From IMG/VR virus record IMGVR_UViG_3300042503_000986, positions 1 through 33,963 of that record: a stretch of DNA of 33,963 bases. One strand, written 5' to 3'. The notes under the pieces were generated by a model, which did not search any database, was not told the DNA's origin, and saw only the letters and a list, made by a program, of their open reading frames with translations. The translations under genes were made by a program, and so were the position numbers. This DNA is from a virus. Below, one piece after another: positions 6,347-14,749 of the stretch. Positions within the stretch are counted from its first letter, which is position 1; each line of letters opens with the position of its first letter.

Positions 6347-8644
6347 TTAAATCTTACAAGACTCACAATCTTCCTCCTCTGAATCTAGAATATCGGAAAT
6401 TAAATTTTCAAGAGACTGTTTGGTTTCCTCAACCTCATCAGTCTTATGGTCATAAGTATTTTGATAGTAACTGGTTTTCCAGCCGTACTTATATGTAGTC
6501 AAAAGGTCTTGCGCCATTACTGAAGTAGGAACTTCATTATCTGGGTAATTTTCTGGATTATAAGACCAGTTCCCAGAAATCGCTTGGTCAAAGAATTTTT
6601 GCATAACAGCAACAATATGAATGTACCCACGATTGCTAGGCATATCCCAAAGAAGCGTATAATTGTTCTTAAGTGTTTGATACTGGGGAACAATTTGCTT
6701 GAGTGGACCCTTCTTCGACTTCTTAACGGACAAGTATCCGCGAGGTGGTTCGATTCCATTTGTGGCATTTGACACAACGGAACTGCTCTCCGATGGCATC
6801 TGTGCGGACAGTGTTGAGTTCCGTACACCATACTGGATAACTTGTGCTCTAAGACCTTCCCAATCATACTTTAGATTATTTGGTACAAGTTCATCAACAT
6901 CTTTCTTATAAGTATCAATTGGTAGAATTCCATTACCATATTTAGTTCTATCAGAATACTCACAAGCACCCTTTTCTTTAGCAAGATTGACGGTTGCCTG
7001 AATTAGATAATACTGAAATGCTTCGGTAAGGTCGTGAACCAGTTGCCAAGCACCAGGATCATCATAATTCTCACCGTGCTTGGCAAGATAATGAGCAAGA
7101 CCAATAAATCCTACTCCAAGTGAACGACGTGCCCTGGTGGCGATTTCTGCTGCCTTTACGGGGTAACCTTGAAAATCAATCAGTTCATCAAGGGAACGAA
7201 CAGAAAGATCACAAAGTGCCTCCAACTCATCATTCGACTTGAGTTTACCTACATTAACAGCAGAAAGGATGCAAAGAGCAATCTCACCATCAGGATCATC
7301 AATATGCTGAATAGGTTTGGTTGGAAGAGTAATTTCCTGGCACAGATTGCTCATCTCAACTTTATCCATAAAGGATGAGTGAGAGTTGCAGTGGTCGATA
7401 TTCATAATGTAAATACGACCAGTTTCAGCACGTTCTTTCAGGAGGTCCAGAAAGAGTTCTTGAGCTCCGATAGTCTTTCTAGGAATAGACTCATCTCGTT
7501 CGTAACGTACATATAACTCGTCAAAAGCATCAGTTCCAAAAGCATCATACAGACCAGGAACTGCATGTGGGGAGAAGAGAGAGACTTCTTCGTTCTTGAT
7601 GAATCGTTCATAGAACAGTTTAGAGATTTGGATACTGTAGTCTAACTTACGAACACGGTTATCTTCGGTTCCTTTGTTATTTTTTAATACTAGGATGTCT
7701 TCGATCTCTTGGTGCCAGATTGGGAAGTGGACAGTTGCTGATCCACCACGGATGCCATTTTGAGTGCAGCATCTGACAGTTGCTTCAAACTTTTTGAGGA
7801 ATGGGACAACACCTGTGTGCTGAACTTCTCCGCCTCTGATTTTAGCGTTGATGCCACGGATTCGACCTGCATTGATACCGATTCCCGCCCTTTGTGCAAC
7901 ATACTTCCCGATAGCCATATCAGAACTAAAGATGCTATCGAGGGTGTCATCAACATCAACAAGAACACAGCTAGCATATTGTCGAAGTGGAGTTCGCACT
8001 CCCGCCATGATAGGTGTGGGAATGTTGATTTTGTGTTTGGAGATTGCGTCATAATACCTCTTAACGTAATCTAAGCGTGTTTCTTTAGGATACTTTGAAA
8101 AAATAGTTGCAGCAATCAAGAGGTACATAAACTGAGGCGTTTCATAAAGTTCACCAGAACTTCTGTCTTGTACAAGGTACTTATCAACAACTTGACGTAG
8201 ACCTGCATAAGTGAACAGATAATCACGACTATGATCAATGAACAATTCAAGTTTATCAAATTCTTCATCAGTATACATGTCAAGAATTTCTGCATCATAG
8301 ACACCTCTACCAACGGCACGAAGAACGTGTTGCTTTACGGTAGGGCATTCATACATTCCACCAAACAATTGCTTGCGGAGGGCGAACAGAAGCAGGCGGG
8401 CGGCGACGAATTGATAATTGGGGTGATCAAGATCAATCAGGTCAGAAGCAGAACGAATCAGAATCTCCTGAATCTCTGCGGTTGTAATACCATCGTAAAA
8501 TTGAATACCAGACTGCATTTCAACCTGTGATGCAGATACATTTGCGAGGTCTTTACATGCCTCCTCCACCATAACGTGGAGTTTATTTAAATCAAGAGAT
8601 TCAGTTTTACCATTTCTCTTAACGACTTTTGTTCCGTTACTCAT
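6347..8644 (-). CDS. nrdA: Ribonucleotide reductase class Ia, large (alpha) subunit
   Basis: 765 aa, near T4 NrdA (754). It reduces ribonucleoside diphosphates to deoxy forms for phage DNA synthesis. An ATP-cone-like N-terminus (VVKRNGKTESLDLNKL) supports allosteric control. The catalytic barrel shows QRAGIGINAGRIRG, CCTQNGIRGGSATVHFP and NLCQEITLPT, and the C-terminal CESC pair is the shuttle that reduces the active site. The ATG at 8644 has GGAAGAAAG just upstream and overlaps the primase stop as ATGA; a TTG four codons earlier is less likely. The enzyme is cobalamin-independent, so the phage's CobS-like protein is not explained by this reductase. Confidence 0.96.
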   Translation of the reverse strand: MSNGTKVVKRNGKTESLDLNKLHVMVEEACKDLANVSASQVEMQSGIQFYDGITTAEIQEILIRSASDLIDLDHPNYQFVAARLLLFALRKQLFGGMYECPTVKQHVLRAVGRGVYDAEILDMYTDEEFDKLELFIDHSRDYLFTYAGLRQVVDKYLVQDRSSGELYETPQFMYLLIAATIFSKYPKETRLDYVKRYYDAISKHKINIPTPIMAGVRTPLRQYASCVLVDVDDTLDSIFSSDMAIGKYVAQRAGIGINAGRIRGINAKIRGGEVQHTGVVPFLKKFEATVRCCTQNGIRGGSATVHFPIWHQEIEDILVLKNNKGTEDNRVRKLDYSIQISKLFYERFIKNEEVSLFSPHAVPGLYDAFGTDAFDELYVRYERDESIPRKTIGAQELFLDLLKERAETGRIYIMNIDHCNSHSSFMDKVEMSNLCQEITLPTKPIQHIDDPDGEIALCILSAVNVGKLKSNDELEALCDLSVRSLDELIDFQGYPVKAAEIATRARRSLGVGFIGLAHYLAKHGENYDDPGAWQLVHDLTEAFQYYLIQATVNLAKEKGACEYSDRTKYGNGILPIDTYKKDVDELVPNNLKYDWEGLRAQVIQYGVRNSTLSAQMPSESSSVVSNATNGIEPPRGYLSVKKSKKGPLKQIVPQYQTLKNNYTLLWDMPSNRGYIHIVAVMQKFFDQAISGNWSYNPENYPDNEVPTSVMAQDLLTTYKYGWKTSYYQNTYDHKTDEVEETKQSLENLISDILDSEEEDCESCKI

Positions 8645-9612
8645 ACTTTCTTCCAATTGTTAAACTTAATTTTTGCTTCTAAACCAGAGTAGATATTTGA
8701 TTTTAACACATCCATAACATTAAGTCCAGCGAGCACACAATCATTAATGTCCTTGTGCTGAACGGTTGTTGGCCAAATCACTACTTTGTCACCTCTGTTG
8801 ATGGTTTTTGATACTCGGTTGACGATTTCTCGATTACGTGGTTCGTTATCAAAAACGTAAATATAATTGCTCCAACCAAACGACCCAATATCAACGTCGG
8901 ACCCACACATAGCAACAGCATTTTGTATAAATGTGGAGTCGAAGGGTCCTTCAACGATATAAATGGGTTTCGTAGAATCCACTTGGTCCATCCCGTAGAT
9001 TTTTGGTGCGTCATCAGAAAGCATCACAGTGATATATTTAACAGGGTTCGGACCTAGTGCTCTTCCCTGAAATCCGATCAAATTACTCTTAGTGTCATAC
9101 ATTGGTATAATAATGCGACTCTCATCCTTACCAATAGTATCAAAAGTTTGTTTTTGGGTATTTGTCCACTCCTTAAACTTGTCAGAATAATAAAACTTTT
9201 CGGGATTCAGATTTCTCTTTTCCAGATACTCTCTAGCAGCAGGATTTTCTGATGCCTTTGGTAAATCTAATTTCTTCTTGAAGACAGGTTTGATAAACTC
9301 AAACTTTGGTTTTTCAACCACAAAGTTTTTGCCAGTATATCCTTCCTTAAACTTCTCAAGAGTATACTGCTTATGAAGAATTGGATCTAACTCCTTCAAG
9401 AAGTTATTGAAGGACATACTCGCACCACAGTTATGGCACTTGAAGTTTGTATTATTCTTGACCGGGTAAATGTATCCCCTGGTCTTGTTCTTGTTCTTCT
9501 GAGAATCTCCACAAATTGGGCAACGGAATGTGTAGAGATCCGACTTAACCCTTTTGAATTTTTGAAGACGCGAAGATAGGAGTCCAATATACTTGGAGTC
9601 AATCAGATCCAT
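8641..9612 (-). CDS. 61: DNA primase (T4 gp61-like)
   Basis: 323 aa (T4 gp61 is 342). It makes RNA primers for lagging-strand synthesis with the gp41 helicase. The N-terminal zinc-binding domain has Cys pairs at 31/34 (CPIC) and 59/62 (CHNC). The TOPRIM-type catalytic core shows IVEGPFDS around 219-226 and an acidic VFDNEPRN around 253-260. It begins the nrd operon and its stop overlaps the nrdA start, so priming and nucleotide supply are co-transcribed, unlike T4 where 61 is near 41. Confidence 0.93.
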   Translation of the reverse strand: MDLIDSKYIGLLSSRLQKFKRVKSDLYTFRCPICGDSQKNKNKTRGYIYPVKNNTNFKCHNCGASMSFNNFLKELDPILHKQYTLEKFKEGYTGKNFVVEKPKFEFIKPVFKKKLDLPKASENPAAREYLEKRNLNPEKFYYSDKFKEWTNTQKQTFDTIGKDESRIIIPMYDTKSNLIGFQGRALGPNPVKYITVMLSDDAPKIYGMDQVDSTKPIYIVEGPFDSTFIQNAVAMCGSDVDIGSFGWSNYIYVFDNEPRNREIVNRVSKTINRGDKVVIWPTTVQHKDINDCVLAGLNVMDVLKSNIYSGLEAKIKFNNWKKV

Positions 9613-9623
9613 TACGAAGGTGC

Positions 9624-10091
9624 TTATTTCAGTCTTTCTACTGTAACAGGAGAAGTGCGGGGTGTCAAGAGATTGAATGCTGGTGGAGCAAATTTAATGA
9701 AGATGGCAACTACTGCTAAACCACCCAGTACTTGCCATCTAAATTTTGAAATACTTTCTACCTTTTCTTCTACTTTCCCTATTCTTTCACCCAACTTTTC
9801 ACTTATTTGTTCGTGTTGTTCTTTTGATGATACTTTAATATCTTCAATCATCTTGACAATAATATTGTCTGTTCGATTACACTGCTCAATCTTTTCATTA
9901 TGAATAGCAAGCATTTGACTAATATTTTGACTTGTCTCACCAATCTTTTGAATTGCAGTATCAATTCTTTGCATCATCTGCTCATAAACATTAATGCGCT
10001 CTTCGAGTAGTGCTATTTTTGTTTCTGTAGATGATGGTTGGAACATTGTTCTAATTGCTGTCGTTAGTGTTTTTCCAACGTGTTCTAGCAC
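9624..10091 (-). CDS. Coiled-coil protein with one C-terminal membrane segment
   Basis: 155 aa from the GTG at 10091; an ATG at 10046 would give 140 aa. The middle (about 25-110) is a long heptad-rich helix (LLEERINVYEQMMQRIDTAI), followed by a transmembrane helix around 120-140 (VLGGLAVVAIFIKFAPPAF) and a short tail. Small coiled-coil membrane proteins of this kind (for example XhlA) assist lysis or membrane attachment in some phages, but I see no specific match. The GTG has AAGGTAAG upstream but costs a 41-base overlap with the previous gene; the ATG sits five bases after that gene's stop. Function unknown. Confidence 0.8.
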   Translation of the reverse strand: MLEHVGKTLTTAIRTMFQPSSTETKIALLEERINVYEQMMQRIDTAIQKIGETSQNISQMLAIHNEKIEQCNRTDNIIVKMIEDIKVSSKEQHEQISEKLGERIGKVEEKVESISKFRWQVLGGLAVVAIFIKFAPPAFNLLTPRTSPVTVERLK

Positions 10092-10266
10092 TAGGAAACT
10101 TACCTTTCCCTATAATTGTTGGCACTTTTCTTCGGGTAAATCCCATCACTGGATCATACTTTGCAATATTTCCACTCGAAATATTATTAGTAGGAGCACC
10201 AGTTACCATACCTTCCTCCTTAAGAGAATGAATGATATCAATAATTCTATTTATTTTACTTTCCAT
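10051..10266 (-). CDS. Conserved small phage protein (71 aa), function unknown
   Basis: Begins MESKINRIIDIIHSLKEEG and contains MVTGAPTNNISSGNIAKYDP, a stretch I recall as typical of T4-like cyanophage small proteins; the tail is basic (RRKVPTIIGKGKFPSARTRWK). The ATG at 10266 overlaps the previous stop as TGATG. A GTG at 10293 would extend it by nine residues without better support. A short N-terminal helix and a flexible, positively charged tail are all that can be seen. It lies in a cluster of conserved small genes between a likely virion protein and the primase. Confidence 0.75.
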   Translation of the reverse strand: MESKINRIIDIIHSLKEEGMVTGAPTNNISSGNIAKYDPVMGFTRRKVPTIIGKGKFPSARTRWKNTNDSN

Positions 10267-10637
10267 CAGATTGTTTGCAATTTTTTTAGACACTCTTCAT
10301 CTTCTTTAATATCGTTCACCGAAGTTTTTGGATATTCCGGTATTCTATTCAAAAATACCAAAAAACTTTTTATATAAGGCCACAGTTCCTCATCCAAATT
10401 ATAAAATAATAATGCAATACTAGCATCATTAAAAACATTAAATAAGACTATTAAATGATTCAATATTAAATGAATTTTTAACTCACCAGTATTTTTATAT
10501 CTTTTCAATAATCTTTTTATATATTTAATTCTTTTTAAATCAGATTCAAAATCCTCAAACGTAACTGCTTGAGGATTATCATAAAACTTTACCGCAAATA
10601 GTAAATAATTATCTTCGTTCAACTCATCAAATTTCAT
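10266..10637 (-). CDS. Conserved cyanophage protein (DUF7207-like), 123 aa
   Basis: MKFDELNEDNYLLFAVKFYDNPQ followed by a basic segment (KRIKYIKRLLKRYK) and a hydrophobic helical middle (HLILNHLIVLFNVF) matches my memory of the DUF7207 family of marine T4-like phages; I could not search. All-helical and soluble-looking, with no catalytic motif. It is co-directional with the likely virion gene upstream, with nine bases between, and overlaps the 71-aa gene as TGATG. Role unknown. Confidence 0.75.
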   Translation of the reverse strand: MKFDELNEDNYLLFAVKFYDNPQAVTFEDFESDLKRIKYIKRLLKRYKNTGELKIHLILNHLIVLFNVFNDASIALLFYNLDEELWPYIKSFLVFLNRIPEYPKTSVNDIKEDEECLKKLQTI

Positions 10638-10646
10638 ACCATATTA

Positions 10647-11213
10647 TCAGCTGTCTGGGAATCTTGAATCATCGCCAGCGTCTGAAGTAGTTGAAATTCC
10701 ACCAGCAACTAACACTTCACTTTTAACTCTGAAGTTTCCGTGATTATCAACATAAGTCATAATACCCACCCAACCAGAGTGTGCAACCGCATATGCTGCA
10801 TTTTTACCACCAACTGTTCTACCAGCAGCAACACCAACTTCAATTTGATCTACACCAAATACAGCAGAAAATCTATTCCCTTTTACATCGGGTGCAAAGT
10901 ATTGTCCATCTTCAAGAGTATACTTTGGTTTTTGAGTTACTGTATAAGCAACACCTACACTTATTCCTGGTCCAGTAGTCCCTATCCCAATGAGAAATTG
11001 AGTTGATCCAATTGAAAGTTGAGTAGCAGATGTTACTCCAGTTATAACTGCCTGTCCGTAAGTAGCGCCAGCACCAATTACAAGAATATCGCCTGTTGAA
11101 ATTCCAGCAGTTACAAAAGTTGTACCACTTCCGGTTACTACGTCAGTAGCAAGATTGATTGTTATAGTTCCAGTCAGATTACTTAAAGAATCTTTATTGC
11201 CCCAAAGAGCCAT
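10647..11213 (-). CDS. Probable virion structural protein (beta-rich, 188 aa)
   Basis: Starts MALWGNKDSLSNLTGTITIN. The first ~90 residues are Gly/Thr/Ser-rich beta repeats (TGSGTTFVTAGISTGDILVI) like a phage carbohydrate- or particle-surface fold, followed by a more globular part with conserved aromatics (HSGWVGIMTYVDNHGNFRVKSE). A perfect late promoter lies at 11244-11251. From memory, closely similar proteins are annotated as virion proteins in cyanomyoviruses. Cys-free, no membrane segment, no enzyme motif. The location in the particle (neck, tail or decoration) cannot be told from sequence. Confidence 0.75.
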   Translation of the reverse strand: MALWGNKDSLSNLTGTITINLATDVVTGSGTTFVTAGISTGDILVIGAGATYGQAVITGVTSATQLSIGSTQFLIGIGTTGPGISVGVAYTVTQKPKYTLEDGQYFAPDVKGNRFSAVFGVDQIEVGVAAGRTVGGKNAAYAVAHSGWVGIMTYVDNHGNFRVKSEVLVAGGISTTSDAGDDSRFPDS

Positions 11214-11243
11214 GTTTCTTACCCTATAGTTTCTTTATATTGA

Positions 11244-11251
11244 TATTTATA
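11244..11251 (-). promoter_or_regulatory. Late promoter TATAAATA fused to a terminator
   Basis: Exact late promoter 31 bases before the ATG at 11213. The T8 run of the terminator at 11258-11280 continues straight into it, the third copy of this layout. Confidence 0.85.
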
Positions 11252-11257
11252 AAAAAA

Positions 11258-11280
11258 AGAGACCTTTACTTTTGGTCTCT
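11258..11280 (-). terminator. Rho-independent terminator overlapping the end of the 54-aa gene
   Basis: On the minus strand AGAGACC pairs with GGTCTCT and is followed by T8. The stop codon of the 54-aa gene (11266-11268) lies in the loop, so the last codons form the ascending arm; a ribosome reaching the stop would cover the hairpin. Confidence 0.85.
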
Positions 11281-11430
11281 TTTATGTAGGAGTGTTTTTA
11301 AAAAATGATTAATTAAATCTAATAAACCATTCTCCTCAAATTTTTTTGTTTTTGCTAACCATTCCGAAGCAGTTAATAATAAACCAAGAATGATCGTTAC
11401 ACCCCAATTAGTTAAAAAGCAAGTAATCAT
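11266..11430 (-). CDS. Tiny single-span membrane protein (54 aa)
   Basis: MITCFLTNWGVTIILGLLLTASEW gives one hydrophobic span (about residues 5-24), followed by a soluble, charged C-terminal part (AKTKKFEENGLLDLINHFLK). Its ATG overlaps the stop of the 57-aa gene as ATGA, indicating translational coupling. Size and topology recall phage holin/spanin-type or membrane-anchoring peptides, but no family is assigned; I recall similar short genes in cyanomyoviruses. Its stop codon lies inside the terminator loop. Confidence 0.7.
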   Translation of the reverse strand: MITCFLTNWGVTIILGLLLTASEWLAKTKKFEENGLLDLINHFLKTLLHKRDQK

Positions 11431-11600
11431 GCTTGTGGTTTAAATAGATTTTCCTTAACCAACTGATAAACAACATCATCAATGCTATTGTCTGTTGATT
11501 TGACATATTTTGAAAGCAACTCAAGAACTAAGTTTTTAACTGCTGGATGTGTTGCAATTTGAATCAGAAGTGGTTTTACCACTGCTACTACTGCACCCAT
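11427..11600 (-). CDS. Small conserved helical protein (57 aa)
   Basis: MGAVVAVVKPLLIQIATHPAVKN is hydrophobic at the start, then a helical part (VLELLSKYVKSTDNSIDDVV). GGAGGATATT directly before the ATG is one of the best ribosome-binding sites in the window. It is coupled to the 54-aa membrane protein, so the two may act as a pair, perhaps at the membrane. Function unknown. Confidence 0.75.
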   Translation of the reverse strand: MGAVVAVVKPLLIQIATHPAVKNLVLELLSKYVKSTDNSIDDVVYQLVKENLFKPQA

Positions 11601-11629
11601 AATATCCTCCGTAAGAGAGTATCCTGAGA

Positions 11630-11637
11630 TATTTAGT
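11630..11637 (-). promoter_or_regulatory. Late-type promoter ACTAAATA for the two tiny genes
   Basis: ACTAAATA on the minus strand sits 30 bases before the ATG at 11600, just before the end of the upstream gene (stop at 11643-11645). It differs from TATAAATA at the first two bases. Confidence 0.45.
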
Positions 11638-11642
11638 AATTT

Positions 11643-13343
11643 CTATCTCAAATTCGGATTTCTTTCACGAGCAGACAATGATGGATGATCCTCTTCAGGT
11701 TTTTCTCTTTCATAACTTTGCTTTTCTTTCTGAGATTTTATCTTTTTATTCTTTTGTGTCTCCAAATCAGCATCAGTTCTTTGTTGTGCTTTTGCAGTTG
11801 AAGAATTTCGTTTTCCCCTTTTCTGCAATTTATAAAAGAGGGGAGTTGATTCATCAATCGACTCACCTTCCAATTCGTGCGATGCTAATTGCAATTTAGG
11901 AGACTTTTTGGGGGTTGGTGTTTGCTTTTCTCCAGGAAGATGTGGGCGACCACCTGGAGCTTTGGGTGTTCCTGGTCTATATTCTCCAGGTAATGCAGGA
12001 CCAGTTTGCTCAGAAGCAACCATTACCAATGGGTCTCTAACACCCATTGATCTTGCTTTATTCTTTGCAAGATTAATTGCAGTTGCAAGAGGACGACGAT
12101 CTACTCCATCATCTTCCTTTTTTCCACATTCTGCTTCTTCTTTTTGAACTTTTTGTTTAGGAATTCCCTCATGCTTTGTTTTAGCAAATTTACGAATTTC
12201 CTTTTCGCTCATCTTATCAACAATATCAAGAACTGCTTGACTTACTTCAGATCTTGAAGTTTTTCCTCTTTTGACTGAAAGTGCAAGTCCAAAAAGTTTT
12301 TGCTGTTGCTCACTTTCCGCCTTTTCATGAAGAGCATGAACTTTTTTAAGAAACTTAGAATAACCATTTTCAATAATAACATCACCTTCGATTTCATAAT
12401 GTGACATTAATTTTGATTGTGAGTTATCAGTTGGATTCACAACAATTTTATTTTTTTTGGTAGTAAAATCAATCTGAGTGGGATTTGTATCAGGACTTAC
12501 TTGCTGTGAAGCGTCAGTCTGAGGCAAATTTGCGGTTGCTGCTACCTCACCTAAAAAACCTTCTTTTACGCTTGAGGTATCTTTACCATCAGCAACTCCA
12601 CCTTTTTTACGTTGAATTGCATTATGTACTGCTCCGCGATACTCTTTTGCACCACTTTCAACTTTTCCATCCCTATCATAATCTTTCTTCGCTTTTCCAC
12701 CACCTAAAGCGGTAGCAGTTTGCTCACCCCTTTCTCTCTCACCTTCATATGGAGTTCCATATTCGGTCATTTCAACTTCAAGACCTTTTGCTCTAAGTTC
12801 ACTAATTTTTTTACGAGTTGCATATCTAACATAAGATACGCCACTTTGCTTATCAGTGACTCTAACTTTATATTTTTTAGATTCTGCTGAATTATACTTA
12901 TTAAAGTGTGCTTTTTCTTCTAAATCCAATTTAAGTTGATCTAGATCAATATACTCTTCCTTTTTTTCCAGAAAAACTTTATAAAGTGCTTTAGAAACTG
13001 CATTTGAAGCAGATTTTTTCATATAATTCTCAAAATTCTCCGCTTGCATCGCACCACCCTCTTTACCAAAGAGTTTTCTCTTTACTTCTTGTTTCTCCTG
13101 TTCACCCATAGAACTATTTTGCATATACTGGGAATATGCAGTGCGAAGAGGTAGATTTTCCCTTCTTGCGCGGTAGCGAATATCATAAACTGCTTGCTTA
13201 ACTTTCTGCTCTGGAGTTTTTTCTCCACCACCATCTCTCTTTTCATCACCAGAATTTCTACTTTCTGGTTTCTTGTTTTGAGAAGACAATTGTGCTTGTG
13301 GATGACTTCTTGCAGGAAGATCTTCGGCAATGTGCTTTTTCAT
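11643..13343 (-). CDS. Large charged late protein with a DUF3008-like segment
   Basis: 566 aa, very rich in Lys, Glu and Gln, with no membrane segment. Residues ~200-260 hold an acidic loop (KDYDRDGKVESGAKEYRG) that resembles a calcium-binding EF-hand or dockerin loop but lacks the usual acidic residue at position 12. Residues ~340-400 (KLFGLALSVKRGKTSRSEVS ... MSEKEIRKFAKTKHEGIP) match the pattern of DUF3008, normally a small free-standing protein. The C-terminus is basic and Pro-rich. The start (MKKHIAED) contains IAE, but is shorter than a full capsid-targeting peptide. A late-type promoter lies at 13379-13386. Probably virion-associated; role unknown. Confidence 0.7.
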   Translation of the reverse strand: MKKHIAEDLPARSHPQAQLSSQNKKPESRNSGDEKRDGGGEKTPEQKVKQAVYDIRYRARRENLPLRTAYSQYMQNSSMGEQEKQEVKRKLFGKEGGAMQAENFENYMKKSASNAVSKALYKVFLEKKEEYIDLDQLKLDLEEKAHFNKYNSAESKKYKVRVTDKQSGVSYVRYATRKKISELRAKGLEVEMTEYGTPYEGERERGEQTATALGGGKAKKDYDRDGKVESGAKEYRGAVHNAIQRKKGGVADGKDTSSVKEGFLGEVAATANLPQTDASQQVSPDTNPTQIDFTTKKNKIVVNPTDNSQSKLMSHYEIEGDVIIENGYSKFLKKVHALHEKAESEQQQKLFGLALSVKRGKTSRSEVSQAVLDIVDKMSEKEIRKFAKTKHEGIPKQKVQKEEAECGKKEDDGVDRRPLATAINLAKNKARSMGVRDPLVMVASEQTGPALPGEYRPGTPKAPGGRPHLPGEKQTPTPKKSPKLQLASHELEGESIDESTPLFYKLQKRGKRNSSTAKAQQRTDADLETQKNKKIKSQKEKQSYEREKPEEDHPSLSARERNPNLR

Positions 13344-13352
13344 ATGAAGAAT

Positions 13353-14690
13353 TTAACGTTTTACTTTTTTCCTATGTTTATTTATGAAATTAATACCATA
13401 TGCTTTTCCACCAACTTGAAGGTTCTCTGCACCAGTTCCCACTGCTCCAGGAGTCATCATCGTAGCGTATTTAAAAAAACCAGTAGTTCCAACTAAAGTA
13501 TTTGGTTTTCCTGGCATTCTCATTACCCTATTCATTTGTTTTTCAGAATAAGATTCTTTTACATCTTTAATCCAGGATTTGAACATCATTCCATTTTCAG
13601 TCACGCAAATTAGATAGTTAGTTCCTCTACGAATAATTTTACCATTCAATCCAGTATTTAAATTTTCAACAAAAGTTCCAACTTTAAAAATATTTTTGCC
13701 AATATAATTTTCGCGTAGAGAATGTGGATCAAATTTTGGAGCAATTTCCCATGTATTGTATCCTTCTTGTTGTATTTCTTGAATACCCATTCCCTGCCTA
13801 ACAAAATCAAAAAGTTGAAGTGCTTCTTTATTTTTGATTTCTGGAGGAAGACCAGATCTAAATGTCATAAAATCTCCTTCTGCGGCAGCAAGTCTAAGTC
13901 TTGATGCAGAGATTCCTTCAACACCCTTGTTACTATCAGGATCTCTATCACCAGAAGATAGTACATCAATAACATCAAATTGGTAAAGTTGTCCGTTATA
14001 TTCATTGGACAACCTCTCAAATTCTTTAACTCGATCAGATCCACCTACTATTCTAACATTAGTGTATCCATCATTATGTGCCTTTTTAAGAACATCAAAA
14101 ATAGTTCTAAAGTTTGGATCATTTACAATTCTTTCACTATGATTTGGAAACATCATTCTCATGAATGATATTTTAGTATCAGGATCCAGTGGATTTTTCT
14201 TTTTATCTAGACTGCGAGATGGAACAATAATATAGTCACCATCTTCTTCCATTGCTGCCATGGCGGCAGTATCCATTAATTGTTGATGTCCAATCGTAGG
14301 AGGATTAAAACGACCAAAAGCAATTGTAAGAGTTCCTTTTGTTTTAGGAACAGGTGGTGGAGTTGCTACTGGCACTTCTTGAGGAATTTCTTCTTGTGGA
14401 ACATCTTGAGGTTGCTGTTCTACAGGAACCTGTTGCTGTTGAGGAGCAGGTTGTTCTGGATATGAAGATCCTAGAGGAATATTTTTTTCAAATTCACTCT
14501 GTTTTGGATCTTTTCCACCAATAACCTGACGCTTGTTAAAATACTTCAGTTGGCCACCCACGGTCTTTGCCTCAAATTCACCAGTGGCCCTATTATACCA
14601 CCCCCCATGCCCATCGCCAACAAGCGCAAGACGTTTTGCTTGAATCGATGCCGAGGTTGCTTCCGTTATGAATTGGTGAAATTTTTTCAT
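13353..14690 (-). CDS. Nucleotidyltransferase (NMNAT/cytidylyltransferase-like) with a capsid-targeting-like N-terminus
   Basis: 445 aa. It starts MKKFHQFITE-A, matching the T4 capsid-targeting peptide pattern with ITE-A as a possible gp21 cleavage site. A short module follows at 21-55 (GDGHGGWYNRATGEFEAKT), then a Pro/Gln linker. The catalytic domain at ~120-300 has the HxGH-type loop GRFNPPTIGH (126-135) and the second signature ISASRLR (260-266). This family transfers a nucleotide to substrates such as nicotinamide mononucleotide or phosphocholine; the substrate here is not known. Residues ~337-379 form a small beta, KOW-like module (GLNGKIIRRGTNYLICVTE), then a basic tail. Promoter at 14734-14741. 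T4 Alt is a precedent for an enzyme carried in the head. Confidence 0.85.
   Translation of the reverse strand: MKKFHQFITEATSASIQAKRLALVGDGHGGWYNRATGEFEAKTVGGQLKYFNKRQVIGGKDPKQSEFEKNIPLGSSYPEQPAPQQQQVPVEQQPQDVPQEEIPQEVPVATPPPVPKTKGTLTIAFGRFNPPTIGHQQLMDTAAMAAMEEDGDYIIVPSRSLDKKKNPLDPDTKISFMRMMFPNHSERIVNDPNFRTIFDVLKKAHNDGYTNVRIVGGSDRVKEFERLSNEYNGQLYQFDVIDVLSSGDRDPDSNKGVEGISASRLRLAAAEGDFMTFRSGLPPEIKNKEALQLFDFVRQGMGIQEIQQEGYNTWEIAPKFDPHSLRENYIGKNIFKVGTFVENLNTGLNGKIIRRGTNYLICVTENGMMFKSWIKDVKESYSEKQMNRVMRMPGKPNTLVGTTGFFKYATMMTPGAVGTGAENLQVGGKAYGINFINKHRKKVKR
13379..13386 (-). promoter_or_regulatory. Late-type promoter CATAAATA inside the end of the nucleotidyltransferase gene
   Basis: CATAAATA (minus strand) lies in the last codons of the 13353-14690 gene, 36 bases before the ATG at 13343. 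One mismatch to TATAAATA. Confidence 0.55.
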
Positions 14691-14733
14691 TCTTTAGTTA
14701 TAATTACTACTTATAACAACTATTTTTATTATA

Positions 14734-14741
14734 TATTTATT
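14734..14741 (-). promoter_or_regulatory. Late-type promoter AATAAATA for the nucleotidyltransferase
   Basis: AATAAATA within a longer AT-rich run lies between the tRNA gene and the ATG at 14690, leaving a leader of about 35 bases. The nearby AT repeats make the exact start uncertain. Confidence 0.55.
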
Positions 14742-14749
14742 TATTTTAA

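Noticed and set aside
12640-12700. Acidic loop of the 11643 protein as a true EF-hand
   Set aside because: The position-12 acidic residue is missing, so calcium binding is only a possibility.
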